Shown here: one piece after another, positions 33,375-43,025 of the stretch
How positions within the stretch are numbered: the first letter of the stretch is position 1
Layout: the number at the start of each line of letters is the position of its first letter
DNA from: Halobacillus faecis
GTDB taxonomy: Bacteria > Bacillota > Bacilli > Bacillales > Halobacillaceae
Length of the DNA: 64,000 nt
Reading direction: 5' to 3'
Assembly (NCBI RefSeq): GCF_007991335.1
Contig: NZ_BJYD01000009.1
Coordinates: 1 to 64,000, forward strand
Translations under genes and position numbers: made by a program
The notes under the pieces: generated by a model
Told to the model about the DNA's origin: nothing
Seen by the model: only the letters and a program-made list of their open reading frames with translations
The model's database searches: none

Positions 33375-36257
33375 TTAACTCAATCGCAGAACTTGAGGAG
33401 ATTGAAACGCTCCTTCCAAATCCTCCCGCCACGTAAAGAGAATAACTTGATGGTTTTCAGATAGGTGCTCAAAAAGGTCAACCATCAAGTTTAATCTTTC
33501 CTGGTCAAAATGAACAAAGGCATCATCAACGAGAAACGGCAATGATAAATCATCTGCCATCGTTTCGCCTAGAGCGAGACGGAAAGAAACATACAATTGA
33601 TCCTTGGTGCCCCGGGAAAGTTCCATTGGTAAAAAGGTGAATCCCTGTTTACTAATGACCTGAATGCAATCATCATCTGGAGAAATTTTCACATCCACAT
33701 AATTTCCATTCGTCAGTCTGTGAAAATAATCCGCAGCTTTCCGTAGGATGCGTGGCAAATATTTTTCTTTATACGCATGCTTCGTCTTCTCCAAAGCCTT
33801 CCATGCCAGTTGATAAGCCGCCCATTCTTCCGACTGTTTTTGAAGTTCGGCTTTTTCTTTGTGTAATTTGTGAGTAATGCTTGAACGTTCGTCTGAATGC
33901 TCAAGCTGTCGAATGACGCTATCGTGATCAGCCATGGCCTGCTGATTCTTTTTTTGTTCGTTTTCAATCCGTTGCTTTTCACTTCTGAGTCGTTCAAGGC
34001 GGGCCGAAAGTGCAGCTTCTTCAGGAACTTCCGTCCACACAAGATAATCCTGCTGCTCTTTTTCTGACAGCATTCGCTGCAATTGCCGTTCTAAATCTTG
34101 GAGCTTTTTTTGTTGCTCTCCTTGTTTTCCCTTTTGTTTCGCCTTTGCATAAAAGTCTTCTTCCTTCTCCACACCGGCTTCTTTGAAAAGCTCTTGTTGC
34201 TGCTCCACATAGGTGGAAAGCTTCACTTCATTTTCTTTTGCACGCTTATTCATGGATTTCAATTGTTCTTCTGCTTGGGTAATTTTCTGCTTTCTGTAAC
34301 TCTGCTCTTGGACCCATTCTTTCAAACGCTTCCAGTGATTCTCCATATTCTCTTCGTAGAATTCCCACTTTTCCTTCTTGTAAAACGCTTCCAGATTTCT
34401 TTTAATATGGTTCATCGAGGAATACTGCTTTTCTTTTTCCTGATGGAGTCGTTTAAGTGTACGCTTTTTTTCTTTTAATTGTGTTAGAAGATGATAGAGC
34501 TTTTCCCAATGTTCAACATGTAGGGATGCTAGGAAAGGATAGAGATTGCGTTGTTCATCAAGGCTGCTTTCCAACCTTCTTTTTCGTTGTTCAAGATGGT
34601 GGCTCTTCTCTTGCAGCCGAATCTCTTCCTGGTTTAACTGCTTCCACTGCTCACGCAGATAATGGTACTCATTGTTTTGGGCATCATATTTTTGCAGTTG
34701 TTTCCTCGCTTGCTCTATTTCTTCAACAGGAGTGGATAACGTCACATTTTTCCCGGATGAATTTACAATTTTTTTGTGACATCTGTAACTGTACAGGGCA
34801 AGACCCCCGGCTATGACCAAACAAGAAATAAATAGCACCATTCCTTCAAGGAGGCCTCCAACAGTCAGTGCTAGAACGGCTAATGCGCCCCCTAGCAAAC
34901 GCCCATTCTTTAATCCCGTTATGTCTTTCTCAGATGTTGCGGCCATTTGATAACTCCGCTGCAGCTTTTCTTCATATTCTTTAGCTGTTTCCTTACTAAT
35001 CCTCTCGGCTTCTATCGCATGTTTCCGTTCCTCTATCTTTTGAAACTCACGGTCGATATCGCCTGATTGTTCCTTTACGAACGCTTCCTCACGTTCCACT
35101 TCTTCTTTTTCTTTCTTCAAAGCCCGCCATGTTTCTTCAATGTAAAAGGGCAGGGGATATTCCTCGAGCTCATCGATATCCAAGGGGACATCAATATGAT
35201 TTTTTTCTTCCTCCATCTGTTCATCAAGCCGGCTGATCTGTTGTGAAAGGCGTTCAAGCTCATAAGCGGCTTGCTCATACTTGGGGTATCCGGCTTCTAT
35301 GAGCTTTTCTGCTGTTTCTTTTTGAGATGGATGATATCCATCATTCCAGCCTCGCACAGCAGCTTCAAGTTCTTCTCTATTTGCTTTCAGTAGCTTTTGT
35401 TCCGATTGAAGAGGCAAAAGGACTTCTTTCACTTGCTGATAACGCTCCACCCCCGCTTCTGGAAAGGATACGTCACTTTCATTTTCTACTTCAGCCATTA
35501 TTAAGTGATAATCGACGATAATAGCTCTCACTTTCAAGACTTGTTCGGTTATGTAGATTTGGTTAATGGTCTTCTGCCATTCTTCTTCCAAGGTGTGTAT
35601 GCGTCCGTTCAAAGTTCTTTTTGCTTCTTGAAGTCTTATATAATCTTTCTCTTCTTCTTCCAGAGTCTTTTTCTTCTGCTGCAACTCTTCAACCAATTGA
35701 AGCTGTGCATTAATGAGTGGCTTTTTTCCTTTTGGCTTGAAAAATTCGTCCATTTGTTTTTGGAGCCATTTTTCTGTTTGATAAATTTGATCGGATCCCG
35801 TTAACCCGATATTCAAAAGAACTTCACCAAGCTCATGCCCTGACAGATTCTTTAGTTCCATCAAGTCATCCGCATTAAAGCTATAGGAGGATTCAAAAAC
35901 CCTTCGTTCCATTCCGTCCAATAAATCACGGAGCCAGGATTCATCCTTTTCCTCCCCTGTCTCCAGTCGGCAGACCGCTTTTCCGTTATCATGTTCGTGC
36001 GTTCTTTCAATCGTGACTCTGCCATGCTCTCTCGTTAGAAGAGTAAGGCGTCCGCCCATGCTCCCTCCAGTTTTTGGTATGAAAGACAACCTATGTTTTG
36101 GAGGCAGCCCAAATAACATAAACAAGATAAATTCGTAAATGGTTGATTTTCCTGCTTCATTTTCTCCTATGAAAAGATGAGGAGAAGGATCAGTTAAATC
36201 CAAAGAGTAATCCTTCCATTTGCAAAATCCGTAAATATATATTTGGATGATTTTCAC
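33375..36257 (-). CDS. yhaN: SMC/Rad50-like ATPase YhaN (SbcE)
   Basis: A 960-aa protein: Walker A GENEAGKST at 31-39, long coiled coils (about 190-440 and 510-830), ABC signature LSRGTKDQLYVSFRLALGE near 895 and Walker B LPFLVDDAFVHFD near 915. Between the coils is a hydrophobic hairpin (about 450-487), which would place the molecule at the membrane. It overlaps yhaO by four bases; the pair resembles Rad50-Mre11/SbcCD and is likely to process DNA ends. Confidence 0.92.
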   Translation of the reverse strand: MKIIQIYIYGFCKWKDYSLDLTDPSPHLFIGENEAGKSTIYEFILFMLFGLPPKHRLSFIPKTGGSMGGRLTLLTREHGRVTIERTHEHDNGKAVCRLETGEEKDESWLRDLLDGMERRVFESSYSFNADDLMELKNLSGHELGEVLLNIGLTGSDQIYQTEKWLQKQMDEFFKPKGKKPLINAQLQLVEELQQKKKTLEEEEKDYIRLQEAKRTLNGRIHTLEEEWQKTINQIYITEQVLKVRAIIVDYHLIMAEVENESDVSFPEAGVERYQQVKEVLLPLQSEQKLLKANREELEAAVRGWNDGYHPSQKETAEKLIEAGYPKYEQAAYELERLSQQISRLDEQMEEEKNHIDVPLDIDELEEYPLPFYIEETWRALKKEKEEVEREEAFVKEQSGDIDREFQKIEERKHAIEAERISKETAKEYEEKLQRSYQMAATSEKDITGLKNGRLLGGALAVLALTVGGLLEGMVLFISCLVIAGGLALYSYRCHKKIVNSSGKNVTLSTPVEEIEQARKQLQKYDAQNNEYHYLREQWKQLNQEEIRLQEKSHHLEQRKRRLESSLDEQRNLYPFLASLHVEHWEKLYHLLTQLKEKKRTLKRLHQEKEKQYSSMNHIKRNLEAFYKKEKWEFYEENMENHWKRLKEWVQEQSYRKQKITQAEEQLKSMNKRAKENEVKLSTYVEQQQELFKEAGVEKEEDFYAKAKQKGKQGEQQKKLQDLERQLQRMLSEKEQQDYLVWTEVPEEAALSARLERLRSEKQRIENEQKKNQQAMADHDSVIRQLEHSDERSSITHKLHKEKAELQKQSEEWAAYQLAWKALEKTKHAYKEKYLPRILRKAADYFHRLTNGNYVDVKISPDDDCIQVISKQGFTFLPMELSRGTKDQLYVSFRLALGETMADDLSLPFLVDDAFVHFDQERLNLMVDLFEHLSENHQVILFTWREDLEGAFQSPQVLRLS

Positions 36258-37492
36258 AATGTCCTCCCCCTTTCATGGTTGATCATCCTATCTAATAGTA
36301 GGTATTTTGCTTGCTCTACGATATCTGTCGTTTCTTCCCCCTTTATCGGCTGAATATACTTGGAAACTTTTCGATGAGAAAACAAAGGGGAAAGCCATTG
36401 GTTTACTTCTTCATCGTGTACATCAGAAATCGTCCGTAATAGTTCACCTGTGAAGTGAGACCCTCTCATTAACTCCTCTTCATCCCAGGTGGTGTGTCTT
36501 TCGACCTTGATTTCCTCAATCCAAATCCAATCATCGGAATGAAAATCTTCATTTTCATTAATGACTTCCACCCATTCTTGAATATCCTCTATAGATCCTG
36601 CATATCCCACCATCGTAATTGTCAACATGACAGGAGAACCAACAGCTACTTTGTCTTTCGCATTCTCCAAAATCTTTTCCAGCTCTTCAAATGTTGTCGT
36701 TTCAAGATCACTTACACTTGTTGAGACGTAGGTGATGCTTTGCAACGGAACGAAGTGATACTTCCATTCTCCACGCGTGTGCTCGACAAGGTAACATCCT
36801 TTCTCCCCTGCTTCCTTTCGTGATCTCCCCTGAATATTCCCTGGGTAGAGGACAGGCGGGTCTGTCGATAGAACCGAACGTTTGTGGATGTGACCTAATG
36901 CCCAATAGTCCATTCCTTTCCCTTTTAACTCCTCTAGAGAAAAAGGTGCGTAGACATCATGATCTGTATTTGTATCGAGACTGCCATGAAGCATTCCGAT
37001 ATGGTAGTCAGCCCCTTCTACCTTGTTAAAGTCCTGGACTTTGCGATCCCGTACTTCTCTTGTTTCATAGCTGAACCCATAAATATGAGCTTGTACCTCC
37101 CCTTCCTTTTCAAAAGGGAAATGTTCAACATTCTGACTATCAAAAATATGTACATTGCCGGGCATTTCAATGGGGAGTGTTTTCCCCTCTAAATAATCGT
37201 GGTTACCATAACTGATGTAAACATGAATCCCTTGCTCTTGAAGGCGTTCGAATCCACGCCTCAGATGGACTTGTGCTTTTATACTCCGAATTTCCTCATT
37301 ATATAAATCACCAGTAATCAAAAGGAAATCCACCTTGTGGTTTATACAAGCGTCGATTAACCGATCGAACGCTTCGAACGTGCTTTTTCGCAACCTTTCT
37401 AACAATTCCCCAGGAAAGTTGCCCTTCGTTTTAAAAAGGCTGTCGATATGTAAATCTGCGCTATGTATGAATCGAATGGATGATGCCACCAT
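36254..37492 (-). CDS. yhaO: Mre11-type metallophosphoesterase YhaO
   Basis: A 412-aa nuclease subunit with the phosphoesterase motifs in order: SADLHIDS (about 10-17), GDLYNEE, YGNHDYLEG, MLHGS and LGHIHKR. The C-terminal third contains a capping and YhaN-binding domain. It is cotranscribed with and coupled to yhaN. It probably acts on double-strand ends with YhaN as motor/clamp. Confidence 0.92.
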   Translation of the reverse strand: MVASSIRFIHSADLHIDSLFKTKGNFPGELLERLRKSTFEAFDRLIDACINHKVDFLLITGDLYNEEIRSIKAQVHLRRGFERLQEQGIHVYISYGNHDYLEGKTLPIEMPGNVHIFDSQNVEHFPFEKEGEVQAHIYGFSYETREVRDRKVQDFNKVEGADYHIGMLHGSLDTNTDHDVYAPFSLEELKGKGMDYWALGHIHKRSVLSTDPPVLYPGNIQGRSRKEAGEKGCYLVEHTRGEWKYHFVPLQSITYVSTSVSDLETTTFEELEKILENAKDKVAVGSPVMLTITMVGYAGSIEDIQEWVEVINENEDFHSDDWIWIEEIKVERHTTWDEEELMRGSHFTGELLRTISDVHDEEVNQWLSPLFSHRKVSKYIQPIKGEETTDIVEQAKYLLLDRMINHERGRTL

Positions 37493-37623
37493 GATCAGCC
37501 TCCTTTTCTGCTATTTCCTTCATTTTAACAGAGCCCAAAACCGAATGCACGTTCTCATGGAACCAGGATAAAAAACAAAGCAGCACACTTTACAAGGTCA
37601 TTTATATCACTTCCAGAAAAAGA

Positions 37624-37650
37624 AAAACCCCTTAAAATAGGGGTTTTAAC
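37624..37650 (-). terminator. Terminator of yhaPQ
   Basis: AAAACCCCT-TAAAAT-AGGGGTTTT (37624-37647), immediately downstream of the yhaP stop on the minus strand. Confidence 0.8.
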
Positions 37651-37657
37651 TGTTTCT

Positions 37658-38911
37658 TTATTTTTCTTTTTTAGATAGTTGCAAGGCCGTTTTCAAATCT
37701 TTTAAGGAAGTAGATTTCCCATACATCAGTACACCGCCACGATAGACCCGGGCGCCAATCAGCGCAAGCAAAAGAATGGACCCAATCAGAATACCGATAG
37801 ATAAAGCAACTTCCCAGATTGGTATTTCCAACATTCCTACTCGCAAAAACATAATCAATGGTGTGAAGAACGGGAAATAAGAACTAACCGTAATAAAGGT
37901 TGAATCAGGTACTCCAAGGCCGAACATAGCAATGAGAAAACCAGCTACAATCAGCATAATCATAGGTGCCAAAAGCTGCTGAGCATCCTCCAAACGACTC
38001 ACAAGCGAGCCCAAGGTGGCCGCTAAGGTAGCATAAAGCAAGTAACCAAGAATGAAGAAAACAACGGCATAGATGATTGTGCCGGGGTTGATGTCATTAA
38101 AACCAAAAAACTCCAACATCGAGCCATCTCCGAGGGTCTTGCTTTGTTGAATACCCAAGTAACCAGCCAAAATAAGGATAGCGAATTGCGTCAATCCTAA
38201 CAAAGCTATGCCAAAAATCTTCGCAAACATTTGGGAAACAGGGGATACGCTGGAAACTAAAATTTCCATGACCCGACTCGATTTCTCTGTTGCTACCTCC
38301 GTAGAAATCATCTGCCCATACATAATGACAGAAAAGTACAAGAAAAAGAGCATCACATAAACAAGGCCCCGCGTCTGGTTGAGTTCTTCTGCCGTTTTTG
38401 CACTCTCTTCAAGAGCTACCAACTCAAAGGTAACAGGAGTATTCATTTGTTGTATAATCGCAGGGTCCACATTAGCCTGCTCAGTTACATACTGTACCTT
38501 CACTTGTTGAAGCGCCTGCCTGACAGGGTCACTTTCCCCTGTATTGGCAATTTTGTTCGCATAATAAGTCGCTTCGGGGAGCCCTTCTTCTCCTTGCTCC
38601 ACTTCAACGACTGATTGAAAGTCTCCTTCTTCTACCGCAGTTTGAGCTTCTTCAAGACTTCCATCGTATTTCTCGAGTGTAAGGTTGTCATTCATCGACA
38701 CAACCTGATCTAACGATTGAAACCAGCCCTCATTATCCGTCACAACCGCTACTTTCTTCTCTTCATCCACATCGCTGAAAGTCTCAATGATGGATTGCAA
38801 ATTCGATAAAGCAAAAATGAGTGCGACAGTAACAATTGTGGTAATTAGGAAAGATTTTGATTTCACACGGTTTTTATAAGTCTGGGCAACCATGATCAAG
38901 AACTTATTCAT
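37658..38911 (-). CDS. yhaP: ABC-2 type permease YhaP (NatB-like)
   Basis: A 417-aa permease with one helix near the N-terminus, a ~140-residue extracytoplasmic domain, and about five helices after residue 180 (VYVMLFFLYFSVIMYGQMI onwards). It resembles sodium-efflux permease NatB and YhaP. With YhaQ it forms an exporter; sodium or a toxic compound is possible, but the substrate is not shown by sequence. ATG 38911 was chosen because GGTGGGTG precedes it; it overlaps yhaQ by eight bases. Confidence 0.88.
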   Translation of the reverse strand: MNKFLIMVAQTYKNRVKSKSFLITTIVTVALIFALSNLQSIIETFSDVDEEKKVAVVTDNEGWFQSLDQVVSMNDNLTLEKYDGSLEEAQTAVEEGDFQSVVEVEQGEEGLPEATYYANKIANTGESDPVRQALQQVKVQYVTEQANVDPAIIQQMNTPVTFELVALEESAKTAEELNQTRGLVYVMLFFLYFSVIMYGQMISTEVATEKSSRVMEILVSSVSPVSQMFAKIFGIALLGLTQFAILILAGYLGIQQSKTLGDGSMLEFFGFNDINPGTIIYAVVFFILGYLLYATLAATLGSLVSRLEDAQQLLAPMIMLIVAGFLIAMFGLGVPDSTFITVSSYFPFFTPLIMFLRVGMLEIPIWEVALSIGILIGSILLLALIGARVYRGGVLMYGKSTSLKDLKTALQLSKKEK

Positions 38912-39806
38912 AAGAAGCACCCACCTTCTCAATAAATATGTCATTCAAAGTCGGTTCTTCCAGGTCGAATTTGCGTACAAACCCTTTCCCTTGCAGTTCT
39001 TCAAAAATACGCTGAGCTATATCCTCACTCTCAATCTGTAGTTCACAGCCATCTCCCAATGGCTTATACTTTCTTACCCCAGGAATACTTCCCAAAAATG
39101 CAAGGTCGAAATCTGCCATGACTCTCACATTCTTTTTCCCGAATGTTTTTTTTATTTCGTTCAATTTCCCATGCACCACAGGAGAACCGTGATGGAGAAT
39201 ACACAGACTTTCACACAATTCCTCTACATGCTCCATACGGTGGGAGGAAAACACAATCGATGTGCCGGCTTCTTTCAAATCGATGACTGCTTTTTTCAGC
39301 ATCTCAACATTAACAGGATCAAGACCTGAAAAAGGCTCATCCAATATCAACAATTTCGGTTTATGTAATACTGCCGAGATGAACTGAATCTTTTGCTGAT
39401 TTCCTTTCGATAATTCTTCAACTTTTTTGTTTTTATATTCTGGCACTTTAAACCGCTCAAGCCAGCGTTCAATCTGTTGGACGGCCTCCGCTTTCTTCAT
39501 TCCTCTTAACTTTGCCAAATAGACCAACTGCTCCTGGACCTTAAGCTTCGGATAGAGTCCTCTTTCTTCCGGTAAGTACCCGATTAAGTGACTCTGGTCG
39601 TAGCCGACATCTCCACCGTTCCATGATATTTCACCTTTCGTTTGATCCAGCAAACCGAGAACCATACGAAAGGTTGTGGTTTTACCCGCTCCGTTGGCAC
39701 CAAGAAAACCAAAGATCTGCTTTTCTGGAATTTCTAACGATAAATCATCAACGGCAGTAAACGAACCAAACTTTTTCGTCACTTTCTCCAAACGTAACGT
39801 CATCAT
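38904..39806 (-). CDS. yhaQ: ABC transporter ATPase YhaQ (NatA-like)
   Basis: A 300-aa ATPase with Walker A GANGAGKTT, signature LSKGNQQKIQ and Walker B LLILDEPFSGLDP. It has the C-terminal extension typical of NatA/DrrA-like exporters (after residue 215). It is the first gene of the yhaQ-yhaP pair; GGGGGAG precedes tandem ATG codons. Confidence 0.9.
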   Translation of the reverse strand: MMTLRLEKVTKKFGSFTAVDDLSLEIPEKQIFGFLGANGAGKTTTFRMVLGLLDQTKGEISWNGGDVGYDQSHLIGYLPEERGLYPKLKVQEQLVYLAKLRGMKKAEAVQQIERWLERFKVPEYKNKKVEELSKGNQQKIQFISAVLHKPKLLILDEPFSGLDPVNVEMLKKAVIDLKEAGTSIVFSSHRMEHVEELCESLCILHHGSPVVHGKLNEIKKTFGKKNVRVMADFDLAFLGSIPGVRKYKPLGDGCELQIESEDIAQRIFEELQGKGFVRKFDLEEPTLNDIFIEKVGASYE

Positions 39807-39884
39807 TTCTCCCCCTTTTCACCTTATATACGTAACTTCTAACTCAATGGTTTCAACAATCCTTAACTGTCATTAAAAACTGTT

Positions 39885-39970
39885 ATTAAAGAATATGGCA
39901 GGATTCTTGCCCTCCACCCCTGACACCAATAAGGTAAACGAACCCAGGTTTTCTCGAAGCTGAGTCTTCC
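39885..39970. repeat. Dispersed repeat, remnant D
   Basis: TTAAAGAATATGGCAGGATT (39887-) matches the outer end of copy B, and CCACCCCTGACACC, AACGAACCCAGGTTTTCTCGAAGCTGAGTCTTCC matches its other end. The middle is missing, as if an internal deletion joined the two termini. Confidence 0.78.
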
Positions 39971-40070
39971 GCAACTCTTTAGCTTATGCCAAAGAATGTA
40001 ATGGGGAAATTTTTTATGGGAAATTTGCTGATTAAGCAGGAATATCCACGGTGTATGACTAAAGTAAATA

Positions 40071-40086
40071 ATGAATACCTATTCAT
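40071..40086. promoter_or_regulatory. Dyad before yhzD
   Basis: ATGAAT-ACCT-ATTCAT, continuing CATTCA on the right, lies 17 bp before the yhzD start, just ahead of GGAGG. It partly resembles the FadR box at 3106-3123 but has only 6-bp arms. Confidence 0.4.
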
Positions 40087-40102
40087 TCAAGGAGGCACAA
40101 CA

Positions 40103-40288
40103 ATGAAGACATACTACTTAACCGTATTCGAGAAAGACGGCACCAATGTCCTCGATGAAAATTTTCAAGCAGAGAATGATGACGAGGCAAAAAAAATAGG
40201 GGCGGAGAAACTGGAAGAGAAAGGGTACAGCAATCATACCCATCGCTGCGCTGCACCTGAAGGGCACTTAGTTCTGTTCCACAGATAA
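40103..40288 (+). CDS. yhzD: YhzD-like small protein
   Basis: A 61-aa protein beginning MKTYYLTVFEKDG and ending LVLFHR, with a central acidic/lysine helix (NDDEAKKIGAEKLEEKGY) and one Cys in THRCAA. It matches the YhzD family. AAGGAGG gives a strong start at 40103; the longer frame upstream runs through the repeat and is not used. Function unknown. Confidence 0.85.
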   Translation: MKTYYLTVFEKDGTNVLDENFQAENDDEAKKIGAEKLEEKGYSNHTHRCAAPEGHLVLFHR

Positions 40289-40311
40289 CACCAAAAACAA
40301 TTTTAAACTAT

Positions 40312-40343
40312 AAAAAGTCGCGCTTTATGCGCGACTTTTTATT
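40312..40343. terminator. Bidirectional terminator
   Basis: A 12-bp stem (40312-40323 with 40329-40340) between convergent yhzD and yhaR. Confidence 0.88.
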
Positions 40344-41112
40344 ATTTACCTTGAAATTCCGGCTTTCTTTTATTCAAGAAGGCTTCAACCCCTTCTCTAT
40401 GATCAGCGGTTTGAAGTAACCGCCATTGGTTTTCACGTTCTTTTTCCAAGTAGTGTGATAAACGTTCCATCCCATGTTGGTGATACAATTCTTTTGTGGC
40501 AATCATGGATTTCAATGGACGGCCGCTCCATTCTTCAGCGAGCCGTGCTGCTTCTTCTTGGACAGGGCCATTGACCACGATATCCACAAGTTTATGATCA
40601 TAGGCTTCTTTGGCTCTCATTTGCTGTCCTTCCCAAGCAAAATGTTTAGCCTGGTGTGTTCCTAAACGTTCCTGCAGCCAAAAATGACCTCCACCATCCG
40701 GAGCTAATCCAATTCCTATGAAATTCATGGATAAGTTGGCATCTGGTTCTGCTATGACATAATCAGCCGACAATGCAATGCTCAACCCTAGTCCTACGAC
40801 AGGCCCATGCAATGCGGATATAACAATTTTCTGCATGGAGTAGAAGGTTTTCACAATCGTTTCGATATCATCCATGACTTCATCATAGGTATCCCTGTCA
40901 GACACCTCTTTCATCATGCTCAAATCTCCACCTGCGCAGAATCCTTCTCCATCCCCATATAAAAGTACAATTTGTGCCTCTGACCGCCTCACTTCACGAG
41001 CGGCTTCAGCGAACTCTGCTAATAGTTCTGCATTCAATGCATTGTATTTCTCTCCTCGGGCAATCTTCAAATGAACCACATTTCCCTTTTCCTCTACAAT
41101 GAAGTGCTTCAT
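40342..41112 (-). CDS. yhaR: Enoyl-CoA hydratase/isomerase family protein YhaR
   Basis: A 256-aa crotonase-fold protein. The oxyanion-hole motifs are GEGFCAGGDLSMM (about 54-66) and LHGPVVGLGLSIALSADYVIA (about 100-120); the catalytic region reads FIGIGLAPDGGGHFWL, where an Asp stands in place of the second glutamate of classical hydratases, as in PaaG-like isomerases. The exact reaction is therefore open. It corresponds to B. subtilis YhaR in the yha cluster. Confidence 0.87.
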   Translation of the reverse strand: MKHFIVEEKGNVVHLKIARGEKYNALNAELLAEFAEAAREVRRSEAQIVLLYGDGEGFCAGGDLSMMKEVSDRDTYDEVMDDIETIVKTFYSMQKIVISALHGPVVGLGLSIALSADYVIAEPDANLSMNFIGIGLAPDGGGHFWLQERLGTHQAKHFAWEGQQMRAKEAYDHKLVDIVVNGPVQEEAARLAEEWSGRPLKSMIATKELYHQHGMERLSHYLEKERENQWRLLQTADHREGVEAFLNKRKPEFQGK

Positions 41113-41292
41113 AATTATGATTTTCCTCCTATATATGGAAAAATTCTTCTTGGTTTAGTTTTTCGTCACGGATCACCCACTTTCCTGCAGGAGACGACAA
41201 AAAATCCAATCCATGAAAGAGCTTTCGTAAACATGAAACATAGAAGGCTTAAAGACTGCTCGCTGAATACAGACTTTCCGAAATAACCTAAA

Positions 41293-41322
41293 AAAAAGGA
41301 GCTGGATCACCAGCTCCTTTGT
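41293..41322 (-). terminator. Terminator of yheA
   Basis: An 11-bp stem (41295-41305 with 41310-41320) with seven As to the left, just after the yheA stop. The 41113-41292 interval otherwise shows nothing clear. Confidence 0.85.
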
Positions 41323-41330
41323 GTTACTAT

Positions 41331-41690
41331 TTATTGTTGTGGTTCTTCAGGGTTGCCGTAAAGCTCTTCAAGAGGCTTCGTAATGATACGGCTGATGTCG
41401 TTGATGACTGTGTTTAAGCGCTGTTCTTCTTCCATAAGCTTGGAGATTTGAGGGTGTTGTTGTACAAGCTCAACAACTTTACGAGCCTGTTCTACTTCCT
41501 CCTCAGAAATTTCTTCTCCTTGCATCTGCTTTTGTTGAAGCGTAATTTGAGTTTGACGGAAATCGTCGAACATTTTTTTAGCAGCTTCGTCGTTCATTAC
41601 TGCTTCATATGCTTCTTTCAATCCGTTGAATTCCTCACTGTTACGGATTGCTTTTTCTAGATCATACGCGTAATCATATAGGTTTGCCAT
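41331..41690 (-). CDS. yheA: YlbF/YmcA family protein YheA
   Basis: A 119-aa all-helical protein with the family pattern LYDYAYDLEKAIRNSEEFNGLKEAYEAVMND and KMFDDFRQTQI. Relatives (YlbF, YmcA) influence competence, sporulation and RNase Y; YheA itself is of unknown function. GGAGG precedes the start. Next to yheB as in B. subtilis. Confidence 0.9.
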   Translation of the reverse strand: MANLYDYAYDLEKAIRNSEEFNGLKEAYEAVMNDEAAKKMFDDFRQTQITLQQKQMQGEEISEEEVEQARKVVELVQQHPQISKLMEEEQRLNTVINDISRIITKPLEELYGNPEEPQQ

Positions 41691-41774
41691 AAAAATAAGA
41701 ACCTCCTAAGTTTTCGTTCTGACACTCCTCCCCCACTATAACAAACTCCTATACGTCTGTATAGGAATACACTA

Positions 41775-42911
41775 TTATCCGAAAAATAGCACAATAATGG
41801 CTTGGAGTAAGCCAATCATTCCTCCTAGCAAAGCACCGAGGTAGGTAATCATTTTAAATTCCCTTCTGGATATTCCGAGGACCATTTCTTCAAGACGTTC
41901 GACTTGGAAAGCTTCGACTTCCTCCTGAACAATTTCAGATAATCTCATCTGCGCCATCATGCTCTCTACTTTCGCCGATAATAAATCAATGATTTGATCA
42001 ACAGCAGCTGGAACGAAGGTTTCAAGAATCTTTTCTTCATAAGGGCTTGTCCATTCCTCCACGGTTTTTTCCATCCACTCATCCACAGGTAATGCCTCTG
42101 CCACGAGCTCTCCAAGCTTTGTGCCAACTGCTTCACGACCGATTTGGTTTTCAAACCACGCGACTCGATTGGTTAAAAGTTTATCTTTTTCTGTATGCAA
42201 CATCGTTTCCAGCCAATCCTTCATTTCCCGGTCAGATACATATTTAAGGATGAGTGGATAAATACGCTCTGTAAGCCCGTCTGGTCCCATAAAAGATGAA
42301 ATCATATTACCGAGAAACCCTTGATTATCCAAGTAGTTATCAATTAAGGCGGCCACTTTCTCTTTCCCTTCGGAACTTCGGAAATAAGTTTCTATACTCG
42401 CTTGAATATGAGCAGCCGCTTGGTCTACTCCACGGTTTGTCCTTTCTCGCAACGATGGTGTTAACAACTCCTCGATCGTTTGTTCACGATATTCGTCCAT
42501 GAGTGATTCGTAGCGATGTTCCACCCACTGAGAAACATGACGTTGAATGGATGATGTTGTCACTTCAATATGAAATTTCTCAAGTACTTCTTTTAACGTA
42601 TCTTCTTTTTTTAACATCGTTTGAACTTCATCTTTGGCCCATGTAGTCATCTGCGCCTTAAAACTTGGATGTGTAAGCTTTCGACGGATGCCTTCTGGCG
42701 TTAATAAATGGTTCACAACCATCTTACCCAATTGCTGAGCTAATTCCTTTTGTCGTTTAGGAATGAGTCCTGGGGTAAAAGGAAGTCGGTAGTTACCGAT
42801 ATGAATGGGTCGATAGGGACGGAATAACATTTTTATGGCTAATGAATTCGTGAGTCCTCCAATCAAGGCCCCGATTCCGATCATCATTAAAATTAATAAA
42901 GCAGAGTTCAT
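41775..42911 (-). CDS. yheB: DUF445 membrane protein YheB
   Basis: A 378-aa protein with membrane helices only at its two ends (residues 4-25 and 355-378) and a long helical middle. LIGGLTNSLAIKMLFRPYRP and FTPGLIPKRQKELA are DUF445 hallmarks. The ATG at 42911 follows AGAGGTTGG and yields the length of B. subtilis YheB. Function unknown. Confidence 0.9.
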   Translation of the reverse strand: MNSALLILMMIGIGALIGGLTNSLAIKMLFRPYRPIHIGNYRLPFTPGLIPKRQKELAQQLGKMVVNHLLTPEGIRRKLTHPSFKAQMTTWAKDEVQTMLKKEDTLKEVLEKFHIEVTTSSIQRHVSQWVEHRYESLMDEYREQTIEELLTPSLRERTNRGVDQAAAHIQASIETYFRSSEGKEKVAALIDNYLDNQGFLGNMISSFMGPDGLTERIYPLILKYVSDREMKDWLETMLHTEKDKLLTNRVAWFENQIGREAVGTKLGELVAEALPVDEWMEKTVEEWTSPYEEKILETFVPAAVDQIIDLLSAKVESMMAQMRLSEIVQEEVEAFQVERLEEMVLGISRREFKMITYLGALLGGMIGLLQAIIVLFFG

Positions 42912-43025
42912 GTTCCAACCTCTTTCTACACATGGTGTAACCAGTATAATCCAAATAAAAGCCAAGTGCCAACGGTAAAACACCAAGCAAAAAAGGCCTT
43001 GTATAAACATGGCCTTCAACAGGTA

